Notes under the pieces: model-generated
What the model was told of the DNA's origin: nothing
What the model saw: the letters and a program-made list of their open reading frames with translations, nothing else
Databases searched by the model: none
In this document: positions 27,351-35,898 of the stretch, piece after piece
How the letters are laid out: the number at the start of each line of letters is the position of its first letter
Numbering within the stretch: the stretch's first letter is position 1
Origin: Burkholderia arboris
GTDB lineage: Bacteria > Pseudomonadota > Gammaproteobacteria > Burkholderiales > Burkholderiaceae
Reading direction: 5' to 3'
DNA: 64,000 nt
Assembly: GCF_902499125.1 (NCBI RefSeq)
Contig: NZ_CABVPX010000012.1
Span: 62,001-126,000, forward strand
Made by a program: the position numbers and the translations under genes

Positions 27351-28109
27351 ATGCGGTTGAGCGGCAAGACGGCCATCGTCACGGGCGGCGGCTCGGGTTT
27401 CGGCGAAGGCATCGCGAAGACGTATGCGCGCGAAGGCGCGAACGTCGTCGTCAACGACCTGAACGGCGCGGCGGCCGAGCGTGTCGCGAGCGAGATCGCG
27501 CTCGCGGGCGGCAAGGCGATCGCCGTGGCCGGCGACGTGTCGAAGCAGGAAGACTGGCAAGCGCTGCTGCAGGCCGCGCTCGACGATTTCCACTCGGTGC
27601 AGATCGTCGTGAACAACGCGGGCACCACGCACCGCAACAAGCCCGTGCTCGACGTCACGGAAGCCGAGTTCGACCGCGTGTACGCGGTCAACATGAAAAG
27701 CCTGTTCTGGTGCGTGCAGACCTTCGTGCCGTACTTCCGCGAGCAGGGCGGCGGCGTGTTCGTGAACGTCGCGTCGACGGCCGGCGTGCGGCCGCGCCCG
27801 GGCCTCGTCTGGTACAACAGCACGAAGGGCGCGATGATCACCGCGAGCAAGTCGCTCGCGGCCGAGCTCGGCGCCGATCGCATCCGCGTGAACTGCATCA
27901 ACCCCGTGCTCGGCGAGACGGCGCTGATGACCGAGTTCATGGGCTGCGAGGACACGCCCGAGAATCGCCGCCGCTTCCTCGCGACGATCCCGCTCGGCCG
28001 TTTCTCGACGCCGCAGGACATCGCGAACGCGGCGCTTTACCTCGCCTCCGACGAAGCCGAATTCATCACCGGCGTCTGCCTCGAAGTCGACGGCGGGCGC
28101 TGCATCTAG
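27351..28109 (+). CDS. short-chain dehydrogenase/reductase (glucose-dehydrogenase-like)
   Basis: The protein has 252 residues. The cofactor motif is TGGGSGFGEG, NNAG follows at about 90, and the catalytic Ser/Tyr/Lys lie in NVASTAGVRPRPGLVWYNSTKGAM. The C-terminal EFITGVCLEVDGG is typical. The start ATG follows an AGGAGA site. It lies 85 bases after the aldehyde dehydrogenase gene and is probably in the same operon. A hydroxyl-to-keto oxidation of the imported substrate is likely; identity unknown. Confidence 0.88.
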   Translation: MRLSGKTAIVTGGGSGFGEGIAKTYAREGANVVVNDLNGAAAERVASEIALAGGKAIAVAGDVSKQEDWQALLQAALDDFHSVQIVVNNAGTTHRNKPVLDVTEAEFDRVYAVNMKSLFWCVQTFVPYFREQGGGVFVNVASTAGVRPRPGLVWYNSTKGAMITASKSLAAELGADRIRVNCINPVLGETALMTEFMGCEDTPENRRRFLATIPLGRFSTPQDIANAALYLASDEAEFITGVCLEVDGGRCI

Positions 28110-28255
28110 CCGCACCGGGCAGCACGATCGCCACGCATTGCATCGCACGAATCCGGAATCGGCGCCGCGGCGCCTGTTCCGGCCAACTATAAGGACAGCG
28201 GTGCATGGGATCCAGGTAACCGCTGAAGCGCTCACTCAGATCGACAGGAGACAAC

Positions 28256-29560
28256 ATGGCAACATCGACGCAGTCGCTGCCGGGCTCGTCCGGCGCATTC
28301 GAGGAAGCAACCTATCGCAAGGTGTCGTGGCGGCTCGTGCCGCTCCTGCTGCTGTGCTACGTGGTCGCGTATCTCGACCGCGTGAACGTCGGGTTCGCGA
28401 AGCTGCAGATGGCGAGCGACCTGAACCTGAGCGATACCGTGTACGGGCTTGGCGCCGGGATCTTCTTCTTCGGCTATTTCCTGTTCGAAGTGCCGAGCAA
28501 CATCATCCTGCACAAGGTCGGCGCGCGCGTGTGGATCGCACGCATCATGGCGACCTGGGGCGTGATCTCGATCCTGACGATGTTCGTCACGACGCCCGCG
28601 ATGTTCTACGTGATGCGCTTCCTGCTCGGCGTCGCCGAAGCGGGCTTCTTCCCCGGCGTGATCCTCTACCTCACCTACTGGTATCCCGCGCACCGGCGCG
28701 GCCGGATGACGACGTTCTTCATGACGGCAGTCGCGCTGTCCGGCGTGATCGGCGGCCCGATCTCGGGCTTCATCCTGAAGGCGTTCGACGGCGTGAGCGG
28801 GTGGCACGGCTGGCAATGGCTGTTCCTGCTCGAAGGCATCCCGTCAGTGCTGGTCGGCGTCGTCGTGTTCCTCAAGCTCGACGACCGGATCGCGAAGGCG
28901 AACTGGCTGACCGACGAGGAAAAGGCGCTGCTCGCGCGCAACGTCGACGCGGAGGAAGCGACGAAGCAAGACCTGCCGCTCGGCGCCGTACTGGCCAGCC
29001 CGCGCGTGTTGCTCATGGCGCTCATCTACTTCTCGTTCGTGATGGGGCTCTACGGCGTCGGCTTCTGGCTGCCGACCATCATCAAGGCGACGGGCGTCAC
29101 CGACACGGTCGCGATCGGCCTGCTGTCGGCGATTCCGTATGCCGCCGCGGTGGTCGCGATGATCCTGATCGCGCGCAGCGCGGACAAGCGCCGCGAACGC
29201 CGCTGGCACGTCGCGATTCCGGCCGCGATCGGTGCAATCGGACTCGTGCTGTCGGTGATCTGGGCGCACCAGACCTCGCTCGCGATGCTCGGCCTCACGC
29301 TCGCGACGATCGGCATCCTGACGACACTGCCGCTGTTCTGGAGCCTGCCGACCGCGTTCCTCGGCGGCACGGCGGCCGCGGCCGGCATCGCGATGATCAA
29401 CTCGATCGGCAACCTGGCCGGCTTCCTGAGCCCGTACCTGATGGGCTGGCTCAAGCAGGCGACGGGCGCGAACGATGCGGGCATGTACATGCTTGCCGCG
29501 TTCCTCGTGCTCGGCGGGCTGCTCGCGCTGTCCGTGCCGAAGCAGCTGGTCGACAAGTGA
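28256..29560 (+). CDS. MFS transporter, anion:cation symporter (ACS) family
   Basis: The protein has 434 residues with 12 predicted membrane helices. The N-terminal half has YLDRVNVGFAKLQM and the ACS-type stretch FFLGYFLFEVPSNIIL-like (FFFGYFLFEVPSNII), then GVAEAGFFPGVILYLTYWYP. This family imports organic acids such as phthalates, hydroxyphenylacetates, glucarate and galactonate with protons. With the dehydrogenases upstream it suggests uptake and oxidation of an aromatic or sugar acid. No regulator is linked. Confidence 0.88.
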   Translation: MATSTQSLPGSSGAFEEATYRKVSWRLVPLLLLCYVVAYLDRVNVGFAKLQMASDLNLSDTVYGLGAGIFFFGYFLFEVPSNIILHKVGARVWIARIMATWGVISILTMFVTTPAMFYVMRFLLGVAEAGFFPGVILYLTYWYPAHRRGRMTTFFMTAVALSGVIGGPISGFILKAFDGVSGWHGWQWLFLLEGIPSVLVGVVVFLKLDDRIAKANWLTDEEKALLARNVDAEEATKQDLPLGAVLASPRVLLMALIYFSFVMGLYGVGFWLPTIIKATGVTDTVAIGLLSAIPYAAAVVAMILIARSADKRRERRWHVAIPAAIGAIGLVLSVIWAHQTSLAMLGLTLATIGILTTLPLFWSLPTAFLGGTAAAAGIAMINSIGNLAGFLSPYLMGWLKQATGANDAGMYMLAAFLVLGGLLALSVPKQLVDK

Positions 29561-29627
29561 TGCGCGGCGCGTAACTGCACGCAGGGCACGCGAAGCACGC
29601 CGGCCGATCGATTGCCGGCCCCCGACA

Positions 29628-29665
29628 ACGCCCCGGCAGCCGGAATCCCCCGGTTGCCGGGGCGT
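29628..29665 (+). terminator. hairpin after the MFS gene
   Basis: An 11-bp stem (ACGCCCCGGCA and its complement) has a 16-base loop, 67 bases after the stop. It is followed by CTTC rather than a T run, so it is a likely but imperfect terminator of the ALDH-SDR-MFS operon. Confidence 0.5.
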
Positions 29666-29793
29666 CTTCGATTCCGGGCAGGCGCTATCCGGATCAGCCG
29701 AGCCAAGTCAGCCGGATGATGGCGCCCTATTCACCAAATTATTCCCTTATGCTCCCTTTTATATGGAACAATAAAGAGTATTAAGGAAATCAT

Positions 29794-30216
29794 TTGCCGA
29801 CCATGTTCCACACCGTCGAAGACACTGCCGCCCGCCTTCGCGTCCATCCGAAGACCATCCTGCGGTTCATTCGCGACGGCAAGCTGCGCGCGACGCGGGT
29901 CGGCCGCGCGTACCGCATCCTCGCTGCCGACCTTGCCGCGTTCGCGCCAACGGAGCCGGCCGCGCCCATGCCGCGCGCGGTGCGCGTCACCAGCATCGTC
30001 GACATTCCGGACGCGTCCCAGTCGCTGCACCAGTACCTGTCGCGCTCGCTGCATGCGATGGCGTCGGGCCGCACGTCGTACGTCGATCCCGTGCGGATCG
30101 ACGTGACGTTCGATCCCGCCGCGAGCGTGGTCAAGATCATCGTCGCCGCGACACCGGCCGACACGGCTGCGCTGATGTCGTCGCTCGAGAGGTTGCTGCA
30201 GCAAAGCGGGGCATGA
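29794..30216 (+). CDS. small HTH protein (excisionase/MerR-like HTH_17) with C-terminal partner domain
   Basis: This 140-residue protein starts with TTG 6 bases after AAGGA. An ATG three codons later is the alternative but has poorer spacing. Residues about 5-50 form an excisionase-type winged HTH (VEDTAARLRVHPKTILRFIRDGKL followed by RVGRAYRILAADL). After a Pro-rich linker, residues 65-140 form an unrecognised alpha/beta domain (RVTSIVDIPDASQSLHQYLS, VDVTFDPA-like strand, TPADTAALMSSLERLLQQ). The stop overlaps the next start (ATGA), so it is co-translated with the hydrolase-DUF4180 gene. It probably regulates its own operon. The promoter region just upstream is AT-rich. Confidence 0.82.
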   Translation: MPTMFHTVEDTAARLRVHPKTILRFIRDGKLRATRVGRAYRILAADLAAFAPTEPAAPMPRAVRVTSIVDIPDASQSLHQYLSRSLHAMASGRTSYVDPVRIDVTFDPAASVVKIIVAATPADTAALMSSLERLLQQSGA

Positions 30217-31439
30217 GCGCGATCTTCCGGTCGCCCCGCCACGCGCGCGCGATTCGTGCTGCTTACGCGGCCGCACTGTCGCACTGGCCGGCCGGGCATC
30301 GGCGCGTCACGGTGCAAACACGGCACGGCGCGACGCACGTGATCGACTGCGGCCCCGAACACGCGCCGCCGCTCGTGCTGATCCACGGTGCGCAGACGAC
30401 GGCGGCAAGCTGGCAGTATTACGCGGCCGTCTGGTCGACGCACTTCCGGCTCTACGCGATCGACGTGATCGGCGAAGCGGGACCGAGCGCGCCGTCGCGC
30501 CCTCCACTCGCGAGCGACGCGTACGCGCAGTGGCTCGACGACGTGCTCGACGGCCTGCAGGTATCGCGCGCCGCGTTCGCCGGCATCTCGCTCGGCGCGC
30601 GAACGGCACTCGACTTCGCGTTGCGCCGGCCGGCGCGCGTCACGCGGCTCGCGCTGCTCTGCCCGTCCGGCATCGGCCGGCAGAAGCCGTTTCTGTGGTG
30701 GGCGCTGCCGTTGTTGCTGCTCGGCGATGTCGGGCGCGCGTGCGTGCGGCGGCGCGTGCTCGGTCGTCTGCCGCCCGCATCGACGCCGGCCGAACGCGAC
30801 ACGCTCGCATTGATGCACGCCGTCGACCGCGGGTTTCGCCCGCGCATCGAACCGATCCCGGTATTCGACGACGATACGCTCCGCACATTGTCGATGCCCG
30901 TGCTGGCGGTCGTCGGCGGACGCGACGTGATGCTCGATTCGCGCGACACCCGTGATCGTCTGACGCGTCTCGTGCCGCACGCGCAAGTCCGGTTTCTTCC
31001 CGGGCAGCCGCACTTCATCCGCGGGCAGCGCGACACCGTGCTCGCATTTCTGACATCGACGGAACCCGACACCATGTCCCACCGATTCGTTCAGGCAGCC
31101 GGCAGCCGTGTGCTGGTCCGCGCCCCTTCCTCCGCCCTCGTGCAGCGGGAAAGCGATGCGCTCGATCTCGTCGCGCTCGCGCACGAGCACGAAGCCGACT
31201 GGATCGCGATCCCCGCCGACGCGCTGCACGACGACTTCTACCGGCTCGACAGCGGGCTGGCCGGCGCCGTGCTGCAGAAGCTCGTCAATTACGGCGTCCG
31301 GCTCGGCGTGGTCGGCGACATCGACCGCTGGCTCGCGCGCAGCGAAGCGCTGCGCGCGCTCGTTCGCGAATCCAACCGCGGCCAATCGGTGTGGTTCGTC
31401 GCGAGCGAGGACGACCTGCTGCGCAGGCTCGGCGCGTAA
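30213..31439 (+). CDS. alpha/beta hydrolase fused to a DUF4180 domain
   Basis: The protein has 408 residues. Residues 1-285 form an alpha/beta hydrolase: oxyanion region LIHGAQTT, nucleophile Ser in FAGISLGAR, acid Asp in GGRDVMLD, His in GQPHFIRGQ. Residues 288-408 form a DUF4180 domain (VLVRAPSSALVQRESDALDLVALA, IAIPADALHDDFYRLDSGLAG, LQKLVNYGVRLGVVGDI, NRGQSVWFVAS). DUF4180 is usually a stand-alone protein of about this length and begins here with an internal Met, so the gene looks like a fusion of two formerly adjacent genes. Function unknown. It is tightly coupled to the HTH gene and ends at a shared terminator. Confidence 0.85.
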   Translation: MSAIFRSPRHARAIRAAYAAALSHWPAGHRRVTVQTRHGATHVIDCGPEHAPPLVLIHGAQTTAASWQYYAAVWSTHFRLYAIDVIGEAGPSAPSRPPLASDAYAQWLDDVLDGLQVSRAAFAGISLGARTALDFALRRPARVTRLALLCPSGIGRQKPFLWWALPLLLLGDVGRACVRRRVLGRLPPASTPAERDTLALMHAVDRGFRPRIEPIPVFDDDTLRTLSMPVLAVVGGRDVMLDSRDTRDRLTRLVPHAQVRFLPGQPHFIRGQRDTVLAFLTSTEPDTMSHRFVQAAGSRVLVRAPSSALVQRESDALDLVALAHEHEADWIAIPADALHDDFYRLDSGLAGAVLQKLVNYGVRLGVVGDIDRWLARSEALRALVRESNRGQSVWFVASEDDLLRRLGA

Positions 31440-31467
31440 CGCGTTCGGGCCGGCGGCGACGGACGAA

Positions 31468-31505
31468 AAAAAGCCCCGAAGGCCGCTTGGCGTTCGGGGC
31501 TTTTT
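31468..31505. terminator. bidirectional terminator
   Basis: AAAAAGCCCCGAA and TTCGGGGCTTTTT form a 13-bp stem with A and T tracts on both sides. It serves the hydrolase-DUF4180 gene from the left and hemY from the right. Confidence 0.93.
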
Positions 31506-31528
31506 GCGCCGTGCAGTGCAGCGCCGCG

Positions 31529-32716
31529 TCAGACCACGGTGATCGCGAGCGCGCTTTCGCGATAGTGCTTTGCCGCCTTGTCGGTTTCGCCGAGATGCTC
31601 GAACAGGCGGGCGAGCGCGCGATGCGCCCGCACCTTCAGCGCCTCGTTGTCGGCCAGCTTCAGCGCCGATTCGAGGAACGACTGCGCCTTGCCCCACAGC
31701 TGCTGCTGCTGGCAGAGGCGGCCGAGCGCGAACAAGAGGTCGGCGTCTTCCGGATGATCCTTCTTCCACCCTTCCGCCTTCTGGATCAGCGGCAGCGCAT
31801 CGGCGCCGGCCGTATCCGGGTAACGGCGCAGCAGGCGGGCATCCCAGTTGTGCGCGAGCGCGTCCTCGACGATGCGGCGCGCTTCGTTGCGGCGCTCGAG
31901 CGGTACGAGCAGGTCGGCCGCGAGATCGGCCAGACGCGGCGACTGGCGCTCGACCGGCGACAGCGACTGCCACACTTCGAGCAGCGCGTCCGGGTCGTGC
32001 CGGCGTTCGCGCAGCAGGTTTTCCGCCGCCTGCTGGCGCAGCCGCACGGCCGCGGCCGGATGCAGCGCCTCGCGCTTCTCGAGCGCCTTCGCGAGCTTCA
32101 ACACCTCGGCCCAGTTCTTCAGTTGCTGCTGCGCGCGCAGCGCAACCTGCTGCGCGTGAATGCGCTTGCCGCCGGCCTGCATGTCGGCCAGCGCGGCGAG
32201 CGCGCCGTCGGCATCGCGCGCATCCGCGCGCATGTCGGCAGCCGCGAGCAGCCGGGCGTCCTGCCATTCGGGCGCGTCCACCTTCGACAGCCAGTCGTCG
32301 CGGCGCGTGTACTCGTGCATCCGGTGCGCGGCCGTGGCCGCGACGAGACTCGCGGCGCCCAGGTTCGCATCGACCGTCAGCGCTTCACGCGCGGCCTTCT
32401 CCGCGCGCGAGAAGCGGCCCGCGTACAGGTTCGAAATTGCGTCGCGCAGCGACGCCTGTGCCTTCTCGTTGCGCGAGCGTGCCCGATATGCGGCGACCCG
32501 CTGCGGCATGCGCCAGATGTTGCGCACGATGCGCAGCAGCGCGTACACGACGATGAACAGCACGACGATGGCGATCACGAACAGGTTCAGCGACACGTCG
32601 ATCCGGTACGGCGGATAGACGAGCAGCACCTGCCCCGCGTCGAAACGGCCGACGGTGGCGAGCGCCGCGGCGATCGCGAACAGGACCGCGAGCCAGACGA
32701 TTCCTCGAAGCGTCAT
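31529..32716 (-). CDS. hemY: HemY, haem-biosynthesis-associated TPR membrane protein
   Basis: This 395-residue protein has two N-terminal membrane helices (about 5-25 and 42-64, FVIAIVVLFIVVYALL), the RNIWRMPQRV motif and a cytoplasmic chain of tetratricopeptide repeats (LFALGRLCQQQQLWGKAQSFLESALKLADNE). This is proteobacterial HemY, not the protoporphyrinogen oxidase of the same name in Bacillus. It is found in the hem operon and is thought to assist late haem or porphyrin handling. It lies 2 bases after hemD/hemX and is the last gene of the operon. Confidence 0.92.
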   Translation of the reverse strand: MTLRGIVWLAVLFAIAAALATVGRFDAGQVLLVYPPYRIDVSLNLFVIAIVVLFIVVYALLRIVRNIWRMPQRVAAYRARSRNEKAQASLRDAISNLYAGRFSRAEKAAREALTVDANLGAASLVAATAAHRMHEYTRRDDWLSKVDAPEWQDARLLAAADMRADARDADGALAALADMQAGGKRIHAQQVALRAQQQLKNWAEVLKLAKALEKREALHPAAAVRLRQQAAENLLRERRHDPDALLEVWQSLSPVERQSPRLADLAADLLVPLERRNEARRIVEDALAHNWDARLLRRYPDTAGADALPLIQKAEGWKKDHPEDADLLFALGRLCQQQQLWGKAQSFLESALKLADNEALKVRAHRALARLFEHLGETDKAAKHYRESALAITVV

Positions 32717-32718
32717 CG

Positions 32719-34689
32719 TTACCCCCGGCTCTTGAACTGCTGAACGGCGTTCAGACTCGTATTCAGGTTCGGCACCGCGACCGTCAGCGATGCGCCGTCG
32801 ACCTGCTTGAGCAGATCCTCGACGGTCTGCGTGTCCTTCGATGCCTGATCGAAATACTTCCCGAGCGACGCCTGCGCGGCGTGCAGGTCGGCCTTCATCG
32901 CGCTGTCGTTGCGCGCGAGCAGCGACAGCCGCGCGGTGAGCAGGCGCAGCTTCACGTTCTCACGCACGAAATAGCCCTGATCGGGCGACGCGAGCATCGC
33001 GTCCGCGTTGTCGATCCGGCGCACCTGCACGAGGCTCTTCAGCTGCTGGCCGAGGCCGGCCGAGAAGTCGTGCCACCACACCTTCCAGCGCGGCTCGCCG
33101 GCCACGGCCGACGATGCGGCTTCGGCCGGCACAGCCTTCGGCTCCGCGTGCGGCACGATCGCCTCGCCGGACAGCGGCAGCGCGTCGATCTTCGCGATTG
33201 CGTCGTCGAGCTTGATCGCGAGGCCCGTGAGATCGGCCGCCGGTGCGGCCTTCAGCTTCTCGATGTCCTGCGCGAGCGCCTTTCGCACCGTGACGGCCTG
33301 CGCGCTCTGCGACGTCGCGAGACGCGCGTCGGCATTCTGCAGCGCGATCAGCGCGAGCTGCGTGTTGCCGGTCAGCTGGAGCTGCTGGCTCGCGCTCGAC
33401 AGCATCTGGTCGACTTCCTCGAGCATCCACGCGTCGCGGTTGCGCGACAGGTCCTGGTATTGCTGCTGCAGCGCCTGCTGCGCGCTCTGCGCGTCGGCGA
33501 GCTTGCCGTCGAGCTGCGCGAGCTGCGTGTCGACCTGGTGCGTACTGGCGAGCGCCTGCTCGGTCTTCATGCGCGTTTCGGCCGTCTGCGCGTCGAGCGC
33601 CTTCTGGCGCGTGACGAACGTGCCGTCGAGCCGGTCGATCTTGCGGTTCAGCGCGTAGCCGCCGACACCCGCCGCGCAGCCGAGCACGACGACGACGAAC
33701 CACAGCACCGCGCTGCCGCCGCGGCGCGCGGGCGGCTCGGGCGCGAGATAAGGGGGACTGGGCGGCGGTGCGGATGCAGCGGCCGGCTGGGAAGCGACGC
33801 TTTTGGAATCGTTGGTATCTGTCATGCGTTTAGTCACCGGTGCGGCTGTCGCCGGTTGGACGGCCTCGTCGGCCATCGTTCGAAACGCGCGGACGATGCG
33901 CTCATCGCCCGCGCCGGTCAGCGTAATCCTATCAAAACCCAATGCGCGCGCGGTCTGCTCGATCCGCGGGTGCGGCGTGACGAGCGGCGCATGCTTCAGC
34001 GCCTCGATCTCGGCATCGTTCAAGTGCGCCCGCGCAAGCTCGTGCAGGTTGCGCACACCTTCCGAGCTCGTGACCAGCCACGCATGCGGCTGGCCGTCGA
34101 GCAGCGCGTGCACGCGCTCCCACGCGCCGACGCGCGGCTCCGGCACGACTCGCCGGTAGGCCGCGACGAGCGTGACGTCCGCGCCGGCCTCGCGCAGGCG
34201 GTCGGCAAGCCATTCGCGCCCGCCGTCGCCGCGCACGATCAGCACGCGCTTGCCCGCCAGCGCCTGCGCGCCGCCGAACGCGGCCTCGATACATGCGAAC
34301 AGGCTTTCGGAATCGTAATGAGGCATGCCGCCGTCGGCCGGCGCCTGCGGCGCGATCACGCGATGCGCGGGCGCCGCGATGCCGTGACGCTCGAGCGCCG
34401 CGACGCTGCCGGGCCCGACCACGCCGACCGGCAACGCGTTCGGCCAGATCGCGCCGTACTGCGCGAGTGCGCGGTCGATCGCGTTCGGCGACACGAAAAT
34501 CACCAGCGCGTAGTCGGCAAGCGCCGCGAACGCGGCGTCCAGCGGTGCCGGATCGTCAACCGGCGCAATATCGATCAGCGGGAATTCAAGCACGTCGCAA
34601 CCGGCATCGGCCAGTTGCGATGCCAGCGCGTCGGACTGGCCGTCCGGACGCGTCAGGACAGCGGTGAACGCGCGCGCGCCGCCCGCCAT
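32719..34689 (-). CDS. hemDX: fused uroporphyrinogen-III synthase (HemD) and HemX membrane protein
   Basis: The protein has 656 residues. Residues 1 to about 265 are HemD, which closes hydroxymethylbilane to uroporphyrinogen III (TRPDGQSDALASQL, VIFVSPNAIDRAL, VTSSEGVRNLHEL, VTPHPRIEQTARALGF). A Pro/Ala linker leads to a membrane helix (GSAVLWFVVVVLGCAAGVGGY), and the rest is HemX, mainly coiled coil, ending in LNAVQQFKSRG. The fusion is a known arrangement in Burkholderia. The start overlaps the hemC stop (TGATG). An internal ATG at the HemX part lacks a ribosome site, so one polypeptide is expected. Confidence 0.92.
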   Translation of the reverse strand: MAGGARAFTAVLTRPDGQSDALASQLADAGCDVLEFPLIDIAPVDDPAPLDAAFAALADYALVIFVSPNAIDRALAQYGAIWPNALPVGVVGPGSVAALERHGIAAPAHRVIAPQAPADGGMPHYDSESLFACIEAAFGGAQALAGKRVLIVRGDGGREWLADRLREAGADVTLVAAYRRVVPEPRVGAWERVHALLDGQPHAWLVTSSEGVRNLHELARAHLNDAEIEALKHAPLVTPHPRIEQTARALGFDRITLTGAGDERIVRAFRTMADEAVQPATAAPVTKRMTDTNDSKSVASQPAAASAPPPSPPYLAPEPPARRGGSAVLWFVVVVLGCAAGVGGYALNRKIDRLDGTFVTRQKALDAQTAETRMKTEQALASTHQVDTQLAQLDGKLADAQSAQQALQQQYQDLSRNRDAWMLEEVDQMLSSASQQLQLTGNTQLALIALQNADARLATSQSAQAVTVRKALAQDIEKLKAAPAADLTGLAIKLDDAIAKIDALPLSGEAIVPHAEPKAVPAEAASSAVAGEPRWKVWWHDFSAGLGQQLKSLVQVRRIDNADAMLASPDQGYFVRENVKLRLLTARLSLLARNDSAMKADLHAAQASLGKYFDQASKDTQTVEDLLKQVDGASLTVAVPNLNTSLNAVQQFKSRG

Positions 34690-35690
34690 CAGGCGTCGCC
34701 CTTGCCGGCCTGCGAGGCCGCGAGCAGCGCCTGGACGATATCGAGCGCGCCTTGCGCCTCGAGCTCGTCGGACACCGCACGGCCCAGCGCGAGCGCATCG
34801 GCGACGGTCATCACGGCGCCGCACTCCTCGGCGGTCAGCACGCGTTTGCCGTCAGTCGTCGACACGCGGCCCGTCAGGTACAGCTCGCCCGCGCGCCACA
34901 CCGCGTGCGCGGCGAGCGGCACCTCGCAGCTGCCGCCGAGCGCGCGCGACACCATCCGCTCGGCCTCGACCGCGAGTGCGGTCTGCGGGTCGTGCAGCGG
35001 CGCGAGCCACGCAGCGACGTCGTCGCGGTGCGCGGCGATCTCGATGCCGAGCGCGCCCTGACCGGCCGCGGGCGGGCTCGCTTCGACGTCGATCAGCGCG
35101 CGAATCCGCGCTTCGAGGCCGAGGCGTTTCAGGCCGGCGGCCGCGAGGATGATCGCCGCGTAGTCGCCGCGGTCGAGCTTCGCGAGACGCGTGTCGAGGT
35201 TGCCGCGCAGCGGCAGGACGTCGAGATGCGGATAACGCGAACGCAGCATCGCTTCGCGGCGCAGGCTCGACGTGCCGACGACCGCGCCGGCCGGCAGCGC
35301 GTCGAGCGACGCGTAGTCGTTCGACACGAACGCGTCGCGCGGGTCTTCGCGCTCCATGATCGCGGCGAGCGTGAAGCCGTCGGGCAGCGCCATCGGCACG
35401 TCCTTCAGCGAATGCACGGCGAGATCGGCGCGGCCGTCGGCCAGCGCGGTCTCCAGTTCCTTCACGAACAGGCCCTTGCCGCCGACCTTCGACAGCGTGC
35501 GATCGAGAATCTGATCGCCGCGTGTCGTCATCCCGAGGATTTTCACGTCACAAGCTGGATATAATTTGCGCAGCGCATCACGCACATGTTCGGCTTGCCA
35601 CATCGCCAGGCGGCTCTCGCGCGAAGCAATCGTCAACGTCGCGGGCGGCTGTGCCTGTTGCGGCCCGGCCGCAGGGGTCTCGGAATTCAT
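34689..35690 (-). CDS. hemC: porphobilinogen deaminase (hydroxymethylbilane synthase)
   Basis: The protein has 333 residues. It polymerises four porphobilinogens to hydroxymethylbilane on a covalent dipyrromethane cofactor. The cofactor cysteine is in [11 protein letters not shown]. The catalytic Asp lies in VHSLKDVP, and arginine-rich loops RESRLAMWQ and TSSLRREA are present. The start is ATG of MNSETPAAG. It heads the leftward hemC-hemDX-hemY operon and is divergent from ppc. Confidence 0.95.
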   Translation of the reverse strand: MNSETPAAGPQQAQPPATLTIASRESRLAMWQAEHVRDALRKLYPACDVKILGMTTRGDQILDRTLSKVGGKGLFVKELETALADGRADLAVHSLKDVPMALPDGFTLAAIMEREDPRDAFVSNDYASLDALPAGAVVGTSSLRREAMLRSRYPHLDVLPLRGNLDTRLAKLDRGDYAAIILAAAGLKRLGLEARIRALIDVEASPPAAGQGALGIEIAAHRDDVAAWLAPLHDPQTALAVEAERMVSRALGGSCEVPLAAHAVWRAGELYLTGRVSTTDGKRVLTAEECGAVMTVADALALGRAVSDELEAQGALDIVQALLAASQAGKGDA

Positions 35691-35838
35691 TGCTGGAACA
35701 TCGAAGGACGGGATTGAAGATCGAACAATGGTAGCACGCACGCCCCGGCCCGCCCGGGCCCGGAGCCTGCGCCCGGCCTGCCCCTGTGCGGGTCGCGGCG
35801 CCGATGTGCGGATGTGCCGCACGTAGCTGGTTGCTTGA

Positions 35839-35864
35839 CCGCAGTTCCCGCAGTTACCGCAGTT
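35839..35864. repeat. three tandem copies of CCGCAGTT, 9-base period, upstream of ppc
   Basis: CCGCAGTT occurs at 35839, 35848 and 35857 with one variable base between copies, 35 bases before the ppc start. The period is slightly short of one helical turn. It may be a slippage-prone short repeat or a binding array; no known regulator motif is recognised. Confidence 0.6.
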
Positions 35865-35898
35865 CCTTTTGACTCGAGCTTTCCCAAGGAAACCCATC

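Noticed and set aside
33700..33825. Separate hemX gene starting at the internal ATG
   Set aside because: The frame is continuous with hemD, there is no ribosome site at that ATG, and fused HemD/HemX is the known arrangement in these bacteria.
35839..35864. Tandem repeats as a CRISPR array
   Set aside because: Eight-base units with one-base spacing are far too short, and no cas genes are present.
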